A stretch of DNA of 64,000 nt from positions 48,574 through 112,573 of the forward strand of contig NZ_AEDD01000014.1 in NCBI RefSeq assembly GCF_000179615.1, read 5' to 3'. Under the pieces are notes generated by a model. It made no database searches and was not told where the DNA came from. It saw nothing but the letters and a program-made list of their open reading frames with translations. This DNA is from Paenibacillus curdlanolyticus YK9. GTDB lineage: Bacteria; Bacillota; Bacilli; Paenibacillales; Paenibacillaceae. Numbering within the stretch: position 1 is the stretch's first letter; every line of letters starts with the position of its first letter. The position numbers and the translations under genes were made by a program. Positions 24,685 to 32,985 of the stretch are shown piece by piece.

Positions 24685-24881
24685 CCATTGCAGTTCGTAC
24701 AATAGAATTAACGCAAGCACGACAGTGGGGAGATGCCATTGCAAATTGCGCAACGGGAGAGGCGGATTTCTTAGATTTTGACACATTGTGCTACTTCGAG
24801 GCTTTATCTCGTTGCATGAATTACAATGAGCACCTTCGGGGCAGGGTGCTGCTGCTTTTTTCGTTGCACATAGTGCAACGG
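24685..24881. repeat. four-module palindromic intergenic element, copy C
   Basis: Modules have TGCA cores at 24689, 24740, 24813 and 24865 (spacing 51-73-52), the same layout as copies A and B. The fourth, tcgttgcacatagtgcaacgg, is a nearly perfect palindrome. The element lies between trpS and the convergent small membrane protein gene. An open frame across this region is not a convincing gene. Confidence 0.85.
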
Positions 24882-24980
24882 CGTGGCAATGATGAGAGAC
24901 GAGGAAATGCCTGGTCTCACAATGAACGCATCACGAGTACGTTATCGAGGGCTGGGTCAGTCAGCTCCTTTCAAACAGCA

Positions 24981-25021
24981 AACGGCCGCCAGCGGAATGA
25001 CTTCCGCTGGCGGCCGTTTTT
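24981..25021. terminator. strong bidirectional terminator
   Basis: aacggccgccagcgga (24981-24996) pairs perfectly with tccgctggcggccgtt, followed by a T run on the right and preceded by A-rich sequence. Confidence 0.9.
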
Positions 25022-25028
25022 GCTATCT

Positions 25029-25223
25029 CTATTTCACGAGCTGGGCTGCCGCTTCCGCGCGTCTGCGCAGACGCGCTTTTACGATGAAGCCGAAGCCTAC
25101 GTTGCAGGTTGTCACGATCGCTCCAAGTATGGCTAGCCAGCCATTGTAGCTAATCAGAATAGCGGTCATGCTCATGAGCACGATCGAGGATACGGCGAAC
25201 CATAACGATAACATTTTGGACAC
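25029..25223 (-). CDS. small membrane protein with two helices
   Basis: A 64-residue protein starting at GTG 25223, about 10 bases after AGGAG; a longer reading frame lacks a ribosome site. Two hydrophobic segments (about residues 5-23 and 26-45) are followed by a basic tail ending KARLRRRAEAAAQLVK, which by the positive-inside rule places the C-terminus in the cytoplasm. I do not recognise a family. It has a strong terminator downstream and is divergent from the second SASP gene. Confidence 0.6.
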   Translation of the reverse strand: MSKMLSLWFAVSSIVLMSMTAILISYNGWLAILGAIVTTCNVGFGFIVKARLRRRAEAAAQLVK

Positions 25224-25355
25224 GGTGAACACTCTCCTGACAGGAAAAAAAGAAAATTTGAAAGTTACGTATTGAAGTAGCATAGTTCTCGAATGGCCGA
25301 GACATAATATGTTTGCAAGCTTGCAACCCATCACATCGTGCAAAGGAGAATTACT

Positions 25356-25580
25356 ATGTCAAGCCAATCCCGCAGCAGCAATCAACTGGTGGTACCTCAA
25401 GCAAGCCAAGCTATCAATCAACTGAAAATGGAGGCTGCTCAACAGCTGGGCGTGCAAATTCCTGCTGATGGCTATTATGGCAATGTCTCCACTCGCGACG
25501 CTGGTTCGCTTGGCGGTTACATCACGAAGAAGCTGGTTCAAATCGCCGAGCAACAATTGTCCGGCGGCCAATATCGCTAA
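25356..25580 (+). CDS. small acid-soluble spore protein, alpha/beta type
   Basis: A 74-residue SASP paralogue of the protein at 20277, expressed in the forespore to saturate DNA. Conserved segments are NQLVVPQASQAINQLKMEAA, QLGVQIPADGYYGNVSTRD, AGSLGGYIT and KKLVQIAEQQL. The germination-protease region differs: the usual Glu is replaced in RDAGSLGG. ATG 25356 follows AAAGGAG by about 8 bases; an earlier in-frame start is not needed. Confidence 0.95.
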   Translation: MSSQSRSSNQLVVPQASQAINQLKMEAAQQLGVQIPADGYYGNVSTRDAGSLGGYITKKLVQIAEQQLSGGQYR

Positions 25581-25603
25581 CGATTTAACTATACACAGAC
25601 GAG

Positions 25604-25632
25604 AAAGCTCAAGGGAAACCTTGAGCTTTTTT
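25604..25632 (+). terminator. terminator of the second SASP gene
   Basis: aaagctcaagg, loop gaaa, ccttgagcttttttt: a compact intrinsic terminator with a GNRA loop. Confidence 0.92.
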
Positions 25633-25680
25633 CGTCGATCTGCTTTCATTGTGCAGAAAAAAAAGCCCCGCGTCAATACG

Positions 25681-26667
25681 TTAGTACGTATTCATGCGGA
25701 GCCGTTTGGCTAACCTTTCATCGCTTAGCCAGCCCACGTAGGAGCCGACGGTTTTAAAGTCTTTATCCATCATGAGTACCGCGACGAACGGATATTGCTT
25801 TCGATGCCTGTAGCGTACATCGCTCCAGCGCACCTCATAACCCCAATCATGCTCGGTTACCTCGGCGCAGGCGAATGAGGTTAAATACAGGAACGATTGA
25901 ATAGAGGGATCGTTCTTGGATCGATCGACCGCCGGATGGCTGGAGCAGGTGGCATGATCAAGCCAGCGCAGGCGGCTGTTCTTCAGATCGCCGATGACGA
26001 AGCTGCCGTCATGCTTGCGTTTTACAACATTCCAGTCATGAAGGGAAATCGTTGGAATGAGCCAATAACGGTCGCCATCGCCATGCTCTTTGTCGATCCT
26101 CTCGACCAATGCCCTCTTTCGAAAATGAACGGTCGTTCGCCACACATAATAAATCGCCAGCAGGCTGTAAAGCAAAGGGAACAGCACGGCCGGATTCGCT
26201 AGTCCGAACGCCCATAACGATATGGCGATCACATGGCTCGTGAAGATAACCGGATCGAAGATATGGATGATGTTCCACGATATCCACTTGCTGGAGAATG
26301 GTCTAATGGCTTGCGTCCCATAAGCGTTAAACAAGTCGGTCATGACATGCACGCATACGGCTAGAAGCACCCACCCGATTATGTGCAGCCAAGGCAGCGT
26401 GCCTCGATAAAAGAGCTGAAGCACGATCGTAATAAGCGCGGTCCATCCAATAATGGCCGGGATGGAATGCGAGGCGCCGCGATGATGGCGAATGTAGGAG
26501 GCATTGCCCTTGAATCGAAGCAGCGTATCGAAATCGGGCGCTTGGGAGCCTACGACAGTGCCAATCAGGACAGCGGTGTGCAGCGTCGTGTCTCCTGCAA
26601 TAACCGGGTCTACCGAGGCTAGTCCAGCAAGGCCCAAGCCGATGACCAAATGCGTTCCGGAGTCCAA
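25681..26667 (-). CDS. yfhP: YdjM/YfhP family membrane-bound metal-dependent hydrolase
   Basis: A 328-residue DUF457-type protein. It starts at TTG 26667 with AAGGAG 8 bases upstream. The N-terminal membrane half has the metal motifs GTHLVIGLGLAG, GSQAPDFDTLLRF, RHHRGASHS and VHVMTDLFNAYGTQA: His and Asp residues that define the family. Four or five hydrophobic helices reach residue 185, and a soluble C-terminal half ends in a WGYEVRWSDVRYR segment. Bacillus YfhP has the same layout. The substrate is unknown. Confidence 0.88.
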   Translation of the reverse strand: MDSGTHLVIGLGLAGLASVDPVIAGDTTLHTAVLIGTVVGSQAPDFDTLLRFKGNASYIRHHRGASHSIPAIIGWTALITIVLQLFYRGTLPWLHIIGWVLLAVCVHVMTDLFNAYGTQAIRPFSSKWISWNIIHIFDPVIFTSHVIAISLWAFGLANPAVLFPLLYSLLAIYYVWRTTVHFRKRALVERIDKEHGDGDRYWLIPTISLHDWNVVKRKHDGSFVIGDLKNSRLRWLDHATCSSHPAVDRSKNDPSIQSFLYLTSFACAEVTEHDWGYEVRWSDVRYRHRKQYPFVAVLMMDKDFKTVGSYVGWLSDERLAKRLRMNTY

Positions 26668-26778
26668 TCGGGATTCTCCTTTCGTAAGCGTGATATACTA
26701 TCCGATGGCATGGCATTAGTGTCGGTCGCACGGCGCATTATCATACCCGGAAGATGAAGTCGAAATGGAGAGGTGTAT

Positions 26779-27078
26779 ATGTATATTTGTTTTGCGGAAT
26801 ATTGCATTACTCCCGAGCATCGGCAAGCTTATCTCGCGTATTCGGCACAGGTGGCTCGCCAAGGTGAATCAGCCCCGACAATATATGAAGGAACAGATCA
26901 GCCTAATGTGTTCGTTGAGCTGTGGACAGCCCCTACGGAGGCTGAGGCAGAGGTGATCAAGCAGGAGCGCCTCAGCGAGCAGTCGCCGTGGCATCGAATC
27001 AAGGAATGGGTGGAAGGGGGAGAGGCGAAAGTCCATGTATGGACGTTCCGCCCCATTTCGAGCGCCATTCCCGAATAG
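26779..27078 (+). CDS. small conserved protein with ferredoxin-like (ABM/NIPSNAP-like) look
   Basis: A 99-residue protein. GGAGAGG lies 5 bases before ATG 26779; GTG 26773 overlaps the ribosome site. The order of ICFAEYCITPEHRQAYLAYS, FVELWTAPTEAEAEVIKQER and WHRIKEWVEGGEAKVHVWTF suggests a beta-alpha-beta-beta-alpha-beta dimeric fold like antibiotic-biosynthesis monooxygenase domains. This is a fold-level guess; no catalytic residues can be named. It is divergent from yfhP and convergent with gerQ. Confidence 0.65.
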   Translation: MYICFAEYCITPEHRQAYLAYSAQVARQGESAPTIYEGTDQPNVFVELWTAPTEAEAEVIKQERLSEQSPWHRIKEWVEGGEAKVHVWTFRPISSAIPE

Positions 27079-27094
27079 CTGATCAGGCTTAGGC

Positions 27095-27658
27095 TTAGCG
27101 CGGAGTTGCAGGCGTTACTGGCGTTACTGGTGTTTGGTTCGTAATTGTTCCGCCGGCGAATGGATATTCGTAATTGATCGGGCCATCGAACGTTACATAG
27201 TCCAGATTAAGCATCAGAAGCAGGTAACGCATTCCAGTCGTTGGATCGCTAATAATAATATGATCGCGGCCAGCAGCTTCAATGATTCCGCGGAAAATTT
27301 TGGCATTCCATTCACGGTTATTCTCGTACGTCATATAGAACGTTCCAAGCTTGCCGCGGTTCAAACGGAGGATGTTCTCGACATACGACTCCTCCATCTG
27401 GGGAGCTGCCGTTACGACAGTCGTGCCTTGAGGCGTTACGAAAGAGCCATTGGGAACCATTGGAGGCATCGGAGGCATTGGCATTGGCATCATGGACGGC
27501 ATCATGCCAGCTGCTGCTCCCGTGAACGGCGTCGGGATTGGAGCGCCTGCTCCAGGAAACGGCGTCGCGAAGCCGTACGAATAGCCATATCCTCCTTGGG
27601 AAACCGGGCTTACCGCCGCTGGACTTACCGCTGTTTTGTGGCCATAACCGTTAGACAT
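27095..27658 (-). CDS. gerQ: spore coat protein GerQ
   Basis: A 187-residue inner-coat protein that is cross-linked by transglutaminase in Bacillus and is needed for the spore lytic enzyme CwlJ to localise. The N-terminal 90 residues are Gly/Pro/Met/Tyr-rich. The conserved C-terminal core reads ESYVENILRLNRGKLGTFYM, WNAKIFRGIIEAAGRDHIII and RYLLLMLNLDYVTFDGPI. The tail ends in TPVTPVTPATPR. It lies 52 bases after cwlJ, the same gene order as in Bacillus subtilis. Confidence 0.95.
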   Translation of the reverse strand: MSNGYGHKTAVSPAAVSPVSQGGYGYSYGFATPFPGAGAPIPTPFTGAAAGMMPSMMPMPMPPMPPMVPNGSFVTPQGTTVVTAAPQMEESYVENILRLNRGKLGTFYMTYENNREWNAKIFRGIIEAAGRDHIIISDPTTGMRYLLLMLNLDYVTFDGPINYEYPFAGGTITNQTPVTPVTPATPR

Positions 27659-27710
27659 TGTGTGATTCCTCGCTTTTCATTAAGTAATAGTTCCTGCGCA
27701 TACCTGCTTA

Positions 27711-28133
27711 CTAGTACACGCTAGGACAGTCGGCGCTCGTAGGCGCGAAGAAGCAGTGCTTCTTGAACCTTCCCGTATTGCGCTGGTCGTACCACGTGCT
27801 CGGGCAATTGCCCGCCGGGCGGAAAAACCAGAGCGCATTGGATGCGGGATGCTGCCGCTCGCCGTTGATCATCCGTCTAGCAAGGGCGATTTCGCTGTCG
27901 CGCGCGCCTTGATAAAAGTAGCTTTTCGTCGTCGCCTCAAAGCCCCCCGGTTTCTGATAAACCATCTGAGGGATGGAGCGAATGTTTTTGAAATCAAGAC
28001 AGTTTCCGCGCACACGATTAACGCCAACATTGCCTACCATCATCATGCCTAAGTCGCCTTCGCCCTCTGCTTCAGCGCGCATGAGCCGGGCAAGCATTTT
28101 GATATGTTCGCTGTTTGCTTTGATGACTGCCAT
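27711..28133 (-). CDS. cwlJ: spore cortex-lytic / cell wall hydrolase CwlJ (SleB domain)
   Basis: A 140-residue hydrolase that degrades spore cortex peptidoglycan on germination. The hydrolase_2 (SleB) domain fills the protein: LARLMRAEAEGEGDLGMMMV with the catalytic Glu, GNVGVNRVRGNC, IRSIPQMVYQKPGGFEAT and HPASNALWFFRPAGNCP. There is no signal peptide, as expected for a coat-localised enzyme made in the mother cell. AGAAGGAG is 14 bases before ATG 28133, and an upstream in-frame stop rules out a longer start. Confidence 0.95.
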   Translation of the reverse strand: MAVIKANSEHIKMLARLMRAEAEGEGDLGMMMVGNVGVNRVRGNCLDFKNIRSIPQMVYQKPGGFEATTKSYFYQGARDSEIALARRMINGERQHPASNALWFFRPAGNCPSTWYDQRNTGRFKKHCFFAPTSADCPSVY

Positions 28134-28385
28134 GCTGCTGCTCGCTCACTCCTTCTGGGCTTTCAACTACACACCCATCGTATGCCGGTGTTTCCAATTG
28201 GGTTCCTGCCTTGGTTCAAACGAAAAAAGCGAGCGTTCGACAAATCGCCATGGGAAGATGTCAAATTGATGAACAGCTGGGGCGAACGTTGTCAATGCTA
28301 GCATTTTTCTGTATGATTAGAACGATTCGATAAGCTAAGCCGTCTTTAACGGCCGCTTGCTGCAACGGAACGGGAGGCTTTCTTC

Positions 28386-29246
28386 GTGTTGAAGGATTGG
28401 ATTGAATTAACAAAACCGAGGCTGCTGCGGCTTAATGTATTCGCTGCCTTCGGCGGATTCTGGGTTGCTTCCAAGTGGAGCTTCGATTGGTGGAACATGC
28501 TGTACATGTTGATCGGCACAACACTTGTCATGGCCTGTGCCACGGTCATTAATAATTATTGGGATCGCGAGTTGGATAAGAAAATGGCGCGCACGAAGGA
28601 TCGCGCATTGCCTAATGGACGGGTAAAGCCAGGCGCAGTGCTCGCTTACGGCATTATCCTTGGGATTGTAGGACTTGCGACCCTCTTCTTCTTAGTCGAT
28701 CCGATTTGCGGGTATTTGGGTCTTGTCGGGTTATTCGCCTATATTGTAGTCTATACGATGTGGCTGAAAAGAACGTCGACGTGGAGCACCTCGATCGGGG
28801 GCATATCCGGTGCAATGCCGCCAGTGATCGGCTATTGCGCAGTTACGCATACGATTGATGCTGGGGCATGGATTTTGTTCGCGTGGCTGTTCTTGTGGCA
28901 GCCGGCGCACTTCTGGTCGCTGGCCATTCGCCGCGTAGAGGAATATCGTGCGGCTGGCTATCCGCTTCTGCCGGTTGTGAAAGGCATTCAACGCACGAAG
29001 CTGCAGATGATTCCTTACATTACATTGCTCGTTGCGACAGGCATTTTGTTGTACGCGTATGATTATGTCGGTGTTGTATTCCTTATCCTGTCTACGCTGC
29101 TTAGCGTAGCGTGGCTCGTTCAGACGCTTATGGGGCTGCGAGCGCCGGATGTGGACAAATGGGCAAAAACGAATTTCTTAATCTCGGTCAACTACTTGAT
29201 GATCATCTTTATCGTCATGATGGCCGATACGGTACACGTGGGATAG
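28386..29246 (+). CDS. ctaB: protohaem IX farnesyltransferase (haem O synthase)
   Basis: A 286-residue UbiA-superfamily membrane prenyltransferase that attaches farnesyl to haem B to give haem O for the aa3-type oxidase. The first Asp-rich motif is INNYWDRELDKKMART (about residues 57-72) and the second region is WSLAIRRVEEYRAAGYPLLP. Family motifs DWIELTKPRL and WLFLWQPAHFW are present. Eight or nine helices are predicted by eye. It starts at GTG 28386 after GGGAGG and is followed 27 bases later by the Sco gene. Haem A synthase is encoded separately at 43628. Confidence 0.95.
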   Translation: MLKDWIELTKPRLLRLNVFAAFGGFWVASKWSFDWWNMLYMLIGTTLVMACATVINNYWDRELDKKMARTKDRALPNGRVKPGAVLAYGIILGIVGLATLFFLVDPICGYLGLVGLFAYIVVYTMWLKRTSTWSTSIGGISGAMPPVIGYCAVTHTIDAGAWILFAWLFLWQPAHFWSLAIRRVEEYRAAGYPLLPVVKGIQRTKLQMIPYITLLVATGILLYAYDYVGVVFLILSTLLSVAWLVQTLMGLRAPDVDKWAKTNFLISVNYLMIIFIVMMADTVHVG

Positions 29247-29273
29247 TTCAGGGGAAATAGGGGAGAGCGGATC

Positions 29274-29894
29274 ATGCAGTTTTTATTGAAGCATTCTTTC
29301 AAGTTTGCTGTCGGAGCGCTTGTTGTACTGATGGGCATTTATTTGTATTTGACGTACGGGGGAAGCTCAAGCGATACGCCTAAGCTGCCGGTTCAGCAGG
29401 CAGCGCCCGATTTCACGATGACGGATGCCATTAGCGGCGATCAGGTGAAATTCTCGGATGCGAGCGATAAAGTGCGGCTCATTTACTTCTACTGGGCGAA
29501 TTGCCCTGACGTATGCCCGCCGACTACGCAGTTGATGTCGCAGGTACAGGACCAGCTCAAGGCAGATGGCAAATTCGGAACAGATGTGGAACTTTTTTCG
29601 GTCACATTCGATCCGGTGCGCGATACGCCAGAGGCGATTAAGAAATATGCAGGCAAGTTTTACGCAGATTTTAGCGGGTGGAAGTTCCTTCGGGGAGAAG
29701 AGGAGCCGACCGCAAAGCTGATCAAAGATTTTGGATTGACGGTCATCAAGGATCCGAAGACAGGCGAGTTTACGCACTATGACAGCCTTATTCTGGTCGA
29801 CCGCGACGGCAACGTTCGCAAATATATTGATGGCAGCCATAATGAAACAATGACGGCAGATCAGATTATGAAATATGTTAAAGCTGTTTTATAG
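29274..29894 (+). CDS. SCO1/SenC family copper chaperone
   Basis: A 206-residue membrane-anchored thioredoxin-fold protein that delivers copper to the CuA site of cytochrome c oxidase. The N-terminal helix (residues about 8-28) is followed by the extracytoplasmic domain with the Cu-binding CPDVCPPTT motif (near 75-83) and the distal His in GEFTHYDSLILVDRDG. Both cysteines and the histidine are present. GGGAGAGCGG precedes ATG 29274. It is in an operon with ctaB. Confidence 0.93.
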   Translation: MQFLLKHSFKFAVGALVVLMGIYLYLTYGGSSSDTPKLPVQQAAPDFTMTDAISGDQVKFSDASDKVRLIYFYWANCPDVCPPTTQLMSQVQDQLKADGKFGTDVELFSVTFDPVRDTPEAIKKYAGKFYADFSGWKFLRGEEEPTAKLIKDFGLTVIKDPKTGEFTHYDSLILVDRDGNVRKYIDGSHNETMTADQIMKYVKAVL

Positions 29895-29903
29895 TCGCAG
29901 AGT

Positions 29904-30845
29904 ATGGCAATTTTTATAACGATATTATGGAATAACGTCGTCCCGCTGTCGGTTATGATCGCCATTGGCATCATACTGCAGCGGGTTTTCTCTCTTGATA
30001 TACGTACGTTATCCAAATTGAACTTTTACTTATTCGCTCCAGCCGTCATGTTTAAGCTGCTTTATACGACAGATATTGCCGGGGAAATGTTCGGTCATGT
30101 GCTCTTGTTTTTCGTTCTGTTCATGGGGCTGCAATACGGCCTGATCGAATGTGCGATTCGCTTCCGAGGCTTATCGGAAGAACGGCGCGGCGCTATGCGC
30201 AACAGCGTGCTGTTCTATAATAGCGCCAACTACGGCATACCGCTGAATCAGCTCGCTTTTCATGCCAACCCCGCCACGCTAGCTGTTCAAGTGATTATTA
30301 TGACGATGCAGTCGCTGCTGCCGAATACCTATGGCATCTACAGCGTTAATGCGCACAAGAGCAATTGGCGGTCGATTGCCAAAGTAATCGTCGCGCAGCC
30401 TGTCATATACGTCATACCGGCTGCTTTCCTAATGCATGCTTATCGCGTTCCGATTCCAGGGCCGATTATGACGCCGATCGACCATTTGGCGGATGCTTTC
30501 ATCGGTACGGCGCTTGTTACGCTTGGCGTTCAATTAGGTTCGATGGAATGGAAGCTGGATAAGCGAATGTTCGGGGATGTCGCGTTGTCCAATGTGCTGC
30601 GGTTAGCAGGAGGGCCGCTGCTTGCAGGCTTGGTTGTTTGGGGATTAGGCATGTTAGGAACGGAGCTCGATAGCTTGACGGCAAAGGCGCTAATCGTTTC
30701 CTCGGCCGTGCCGACATCGCTTAGCAGCGTGCTGCTCGCCGTAGAGTTCGATAATGAGCGGGAATTTGCCTCGCAGGCAGTATTTACTTCAACGGTACTA
30801 AGCATGTTCAGCGTAGCTCTAGTAATCTGGACCCTCGGCGTCTAA
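29904..30845 (+). CDS. AEC (auxin efflux carrier) family transporter
   Basis: A 313-residue membrane protein of ten helices in two five-helix halves. Typical features are the N-terminal FITILWNNVVPLSVMIAIG, SVLFYNSANYGIPLNQLAF with the broken-helix Asn-Tyr-Gly region, DHLADAFIGTALVTLGVQLG in the centre, and SSAVPTSLSSVLLAVEF near the C-terminus. Such carriers move organic acids or amino acids; the substrate is not predictable. It is 9 bases after the Sco gene, so co-transcribed, though its ribosome site is weak. Confidence 0.9.
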   Translation: MAIFITILWNNVVPLSVMIAIGIILQRVFSLDIRTLSKLNFYLFAPAVMFKLLYTTDIAGEMFGHVLLFFVLFMGLQYGLIECAIRFRGLSEERRGAMRNSVLFYNSANYGIPLNQLAFHANPATLAVQVIIMTMQSLLPNTYGIYSVNAHKSNWRSIAKVIVAQPVIYVIPAAFLMHAYRVPIPGPIMTPIDHLADAFIGTALVTLGVQLGSMEWKLDKRMFGDVALSNVLRLAGGPLLAGLVVWGLGMLGTELDSLTAKALIVSSAVPTSLSSVLLAVEFDNEREFASQAVFTSTVLSMFSVALVIWTLGV

Positions 30846-30865
30846 TGGGACGCGAGGGTCTTTTT
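30830..30865 (+). terminator. terminator overlapping the end of the AEC gene
   Basis: gaccctcg (30830-30837) pairs with cgagggtc (30853-30860), then ttttt. The stem begins inside the last codons of the transporter gene. Confidence 0.9.
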
Positions 30866-30871
30866 ATGAAA

Positions 30872-31246
30872 TCAGGAGAAGTCCTCTTTGGCGAATGGCA
30901 CGGCGCTATCTTCTGGATATATAATATAGGCTTCCAGCCCGGCCTTCTCTAACTGCTCGATCAGGTAAGCTTCAGGCGTGCTTTCGACGCCAGGATAGCC
31001 GCGGCGCGTGTACATATGCTCGGCATCCGGGAACATGTCGCGGAGCAAGCCGCGGATTCGTTTGCCGGAGGAGTCGTTATCCGTAAATACATAAACCTGC
31101 CGGTCGCCGACCTGTTTGCGCAAAGTTTCCAGTTGGCTTGTGCCGGGCGTTCCGTATGTACATAGGACAGGAACATCGCTTTGAAGCACGCGGCGCAATC
31201 GGCTGCGGTCATTCTTGCCTTCGACGATTATTGTGATATCCATCAT
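30872..31246 (-). CDS. small Toprim-domain protein
   Basis: A 124-residue stand-alone Toprim domain. The catalytic Glu is in ITIIVEGKNDRSRLRR and the Asp-x-Asp motif in VYVFTDNDSSGKRIRGLL. TRRGYPGVESTPEAYLIEQL is a conserved C-terminal segment. This resembles the nicking/cleavage core of RNase M5 and OLD-type proteins, but lacks other domains. AGAGAGGTG suits ATG 31246 or 31243 better than the overlapping GTG 31255. The role is unknown; a small RNA- or DNA-processing nuclease is plausible. Confidence 0.82.
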   Translation of the reverse strand: MMDITIIVEGKNDRSRLRRVLQSDVPVLCTYGTPGTSQLETLRKQVGDRQVYVFTDNDSSGKRIRGLLRDMFPDAEHMYTRRGYPGVESTPEAYLIEQLEKAGLEAYIIYPEDSAVPFAKEDFS

Positions 31247-31304
31247 TAGCATCACCTCTCTTGTATTGTAACCGATTGATGCGGCTGCGGATACGCAAAG
31301 CCAA

Positions 31305-31336
31305 AACCAGCCCGCTGCATCGGCAGCGGGCTGGTT
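31305..31336. terminator. hairpin terminator after the YjcZ-type gene
   Basis: aaccagcccgctgc (31305-31318) pairs with gcagcgggctggtt (31323-31336). The flank in the leftward direction is only moderately T-rich. Confidence 0.7.
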
Positions 31337-31354
31337 GAAGGGGCAATTATTTTA

Positions 31355-31483
31355 TTAGCAGAAGCAGCCGGAGAACACGATTACGAGGAGGATGAACAGT
31401 ACGAGAATCACGCCAGTGGATGTCCACAGACCGCCAACGTGGCCGTGTCCGCAGCCTTTGCTTGCTGGATCAACATAGTTCAT
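31355..31483 (-). CDS. YjcZ family sporulation peptide
   Basis: A 42-residue peptide, MNYVDPASKG then CGHGHVGGLW, followed by one membrane helix (STGVILVLFILLVIVFSGC) and a final Phe-Cys. This is the hallmark of YjcZ-type small sporulation proteins: a short Gly/His/Cys head followed by a VLFILLVI-type helix. AAGGGGTGAC precedes ATG 31483. Members are made in sporulating cells and associate with membrane or coat; the precise role is unknown. Confidence 0.85.
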   Translation of the reverse strand: MNYVDPASKGCGHGHVGGLWTSTGVILVLFILLVIVFSGCFC

Positions 31484-31603
31484 TTATATTGTCACCCCTT
31501 TTCCGTTCATGAGGGTCACGAGCACTGCCGTGATGGCTGTCATCCCGTGACACAATGTATAGTATGTAAGCGGAGGGGGCGTGCCCTGTGCATTCACCCA
31601 GAT

Positions 31604-32812
31604 TCAAGAAAAATGGGTGCGAGCGGTGATGGTTCGCGAGCCATGGAACGGTAAAATCGCTGCGGCGACCATAAGAACCAGGAAGGCCAAATAATAAGGC
31701 GAGACGACGTCACGCAGCATGCCGGCCGCCATCGGTCCGATGAATGCGCCGATGGAATAAGCAATAGAGAGCAGCGAGAACGTGCGTCCGTAGCGTTCTC
31801 CGCCGCTAAGGTCGATAAGCAGGGAAGGCAGCGCCGGGAGAATGATCCCTTTGGCCATGCCGAGCATGAAGAGCATTGTCGCCATCGGCAGCGGTACGCC
31901 GACAGCGATGGCAAAGTACAGGAAGGCGAGCATGACGGCTCCCCATAAGGTGCGCAGGTATGGCGACAGCTTGTTTAAGAAAAACATGCTCAGCGTCACG
32001 AGTGCCCCGAAGCTGACGATGGAGAATAAAATGCCCGTTTCCATGATGGAATGGCCGCCATGCACGCCTGCCATTAACGGGAGCTCGAACGAGAGAATGC
32101 CTTGGGCGCAGCTAGTCGCAATCGGCAGTACATAAACCGACCAAGGGAGCGGCAGTGCCGCAGGCTTTGCTGCAGATGAGTCAGACCTTGGACTTGCATG
32201 GCGGCCGTGATGAGCACCGGAATGGGGAAGGGCCTCGTCCAGCGAATCCATCGCACGCGGTTTGTTTTTGACATCATGGATGAAAAAGATCGCGCAGGTC
32301 GCTGTCGTGATGAGCAGCCAGCCGAGGCATTCGAATGCCCTTGTAAAGCCAATCTGAGCGACGAGAAGCGCTCCTGCGGCTGGCGAGAACACAGAGGCGA
32401 ACGTATGGATGAGGCCGTTGCCGGCCATCAACTTGCCTTGTTGAATGCGGTCTGTAGCAATCCGCGCGAGCAGCGACATGCAGGCAGGAGACAGAAAGGC
32501 GAGCACGAAGCCACTGACCGATCGCAGCGCGAGCAACTGCCAAGGGTTGGCGATATGCGCTTGCAGCAGCAGGATAACGCCGGCGCACATGAGACTGACG
32601 ATAATGAACAGGCGGCTGCCGAACCGGTCTACGCCGAACCCGGCAATCAGATTGCCGGGCAAATGCGTAATGGAGTAGATGCCCATCATGAGTCCGATGA
32701 AGGAAGGGGCAGCGCCGAGCGAGACGGCGAACGGCGTGAGAATCGGATATTGCGCGTGCAGATCAAAGAAAGCGATAAACAGAAACAAATAAAGCCATAC
32801 GGCTGTTTTCAC
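31604..32812 (-). CDS. major facilitator superfamily transporter
   Basis: A 402-residue, 12-helix MFS protein. The start is GTG 32812, with GAAGGAGGG upstream; a reading frame extends to 32959 but without a ribosome site. The loop 2-3 motif is GFGVDRFGSRLFII. Loop residues about 190-225 between the two six-helix halves are His/Ser/Ala-rich. The second half has ERYGRTFSLLSIAYSIGAFI, the loop 8-9 counterpart. A drug- or sugar-efflux type is likely; the substrate cannot be specified. Confidence 0.88.
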   Translation of the reverse strand: MKTAVWLYLFLFIAFFDLHAQYPILTPFAVSLGAAPSFIGLMMGIYSITHLPGNLIAGFGVDRFGSRLFIIVSLMCAGVILLLQAHIANPWQLLALRSVSGFVLAFLSPACMSLLARIATDRIQQGKLMAGNGLIHTFASVFSPAAGALLVAQIGFTRAFECLGWLLITTATCAIFFIHDVKNKPRAMDSLDEALPHSGAHHGRHASPRSDSSAAKPAALPLPWSVYVLPIATSCAQGILSFELPLMAGVHGGHSIMETGILFSIVSFGALVTLSMFFLNKLSPYLRTLWGAVMLAFLYFAIAVGVPLPMATMLFMLGMAKGIILPALPSLLIDLSGGERYGRTFSLLSIAYSIGAFIGPMAAGMLRDVVSPYYLAFLVLMVAAAILPFHGSRTITARTHFS

Positions 32813-32938
32813 GGTAGCCCTCCTTCGGTTAAGTAGCTGTATATTAACTTGTACGCTTGATTCGGACGGGTTATGCCGCCTGTCCGCTGCGTGAACGTTT
32901 ACCCCGTGCATATCCTCGGCTATAATGGGAATAGAGTT

Positions 32939-32967
32939 TTGATATGTTGACAGTGGCAAGGTATAAT
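32939..32967 (+). promoter_or_regulatory. promoter for the 32986-34655 pair
   Basis: TTGATA (32939-32944), a 17-base spacer and TATAAT (32962-32967). AAGGGGG follows just before ATG 32986, giving a very short leader. Confidence 0.7.
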
Positions 32968-32985
32968 AAGGGGGATGCGCGGATC

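Noticed and set aside
16293..24881. The four-palindrome elements as CRISPR
   Set aside because: Module copies are degenerate, the distances alternate 52/72/52 with non-unique inter-module sequence, and each element has only four modules.
24636..25136. 166-codon open frame downstream of trpS
   Set aside because: It runs through repeat element C and a terminator, lacks a ribosome site and resembles no protein.
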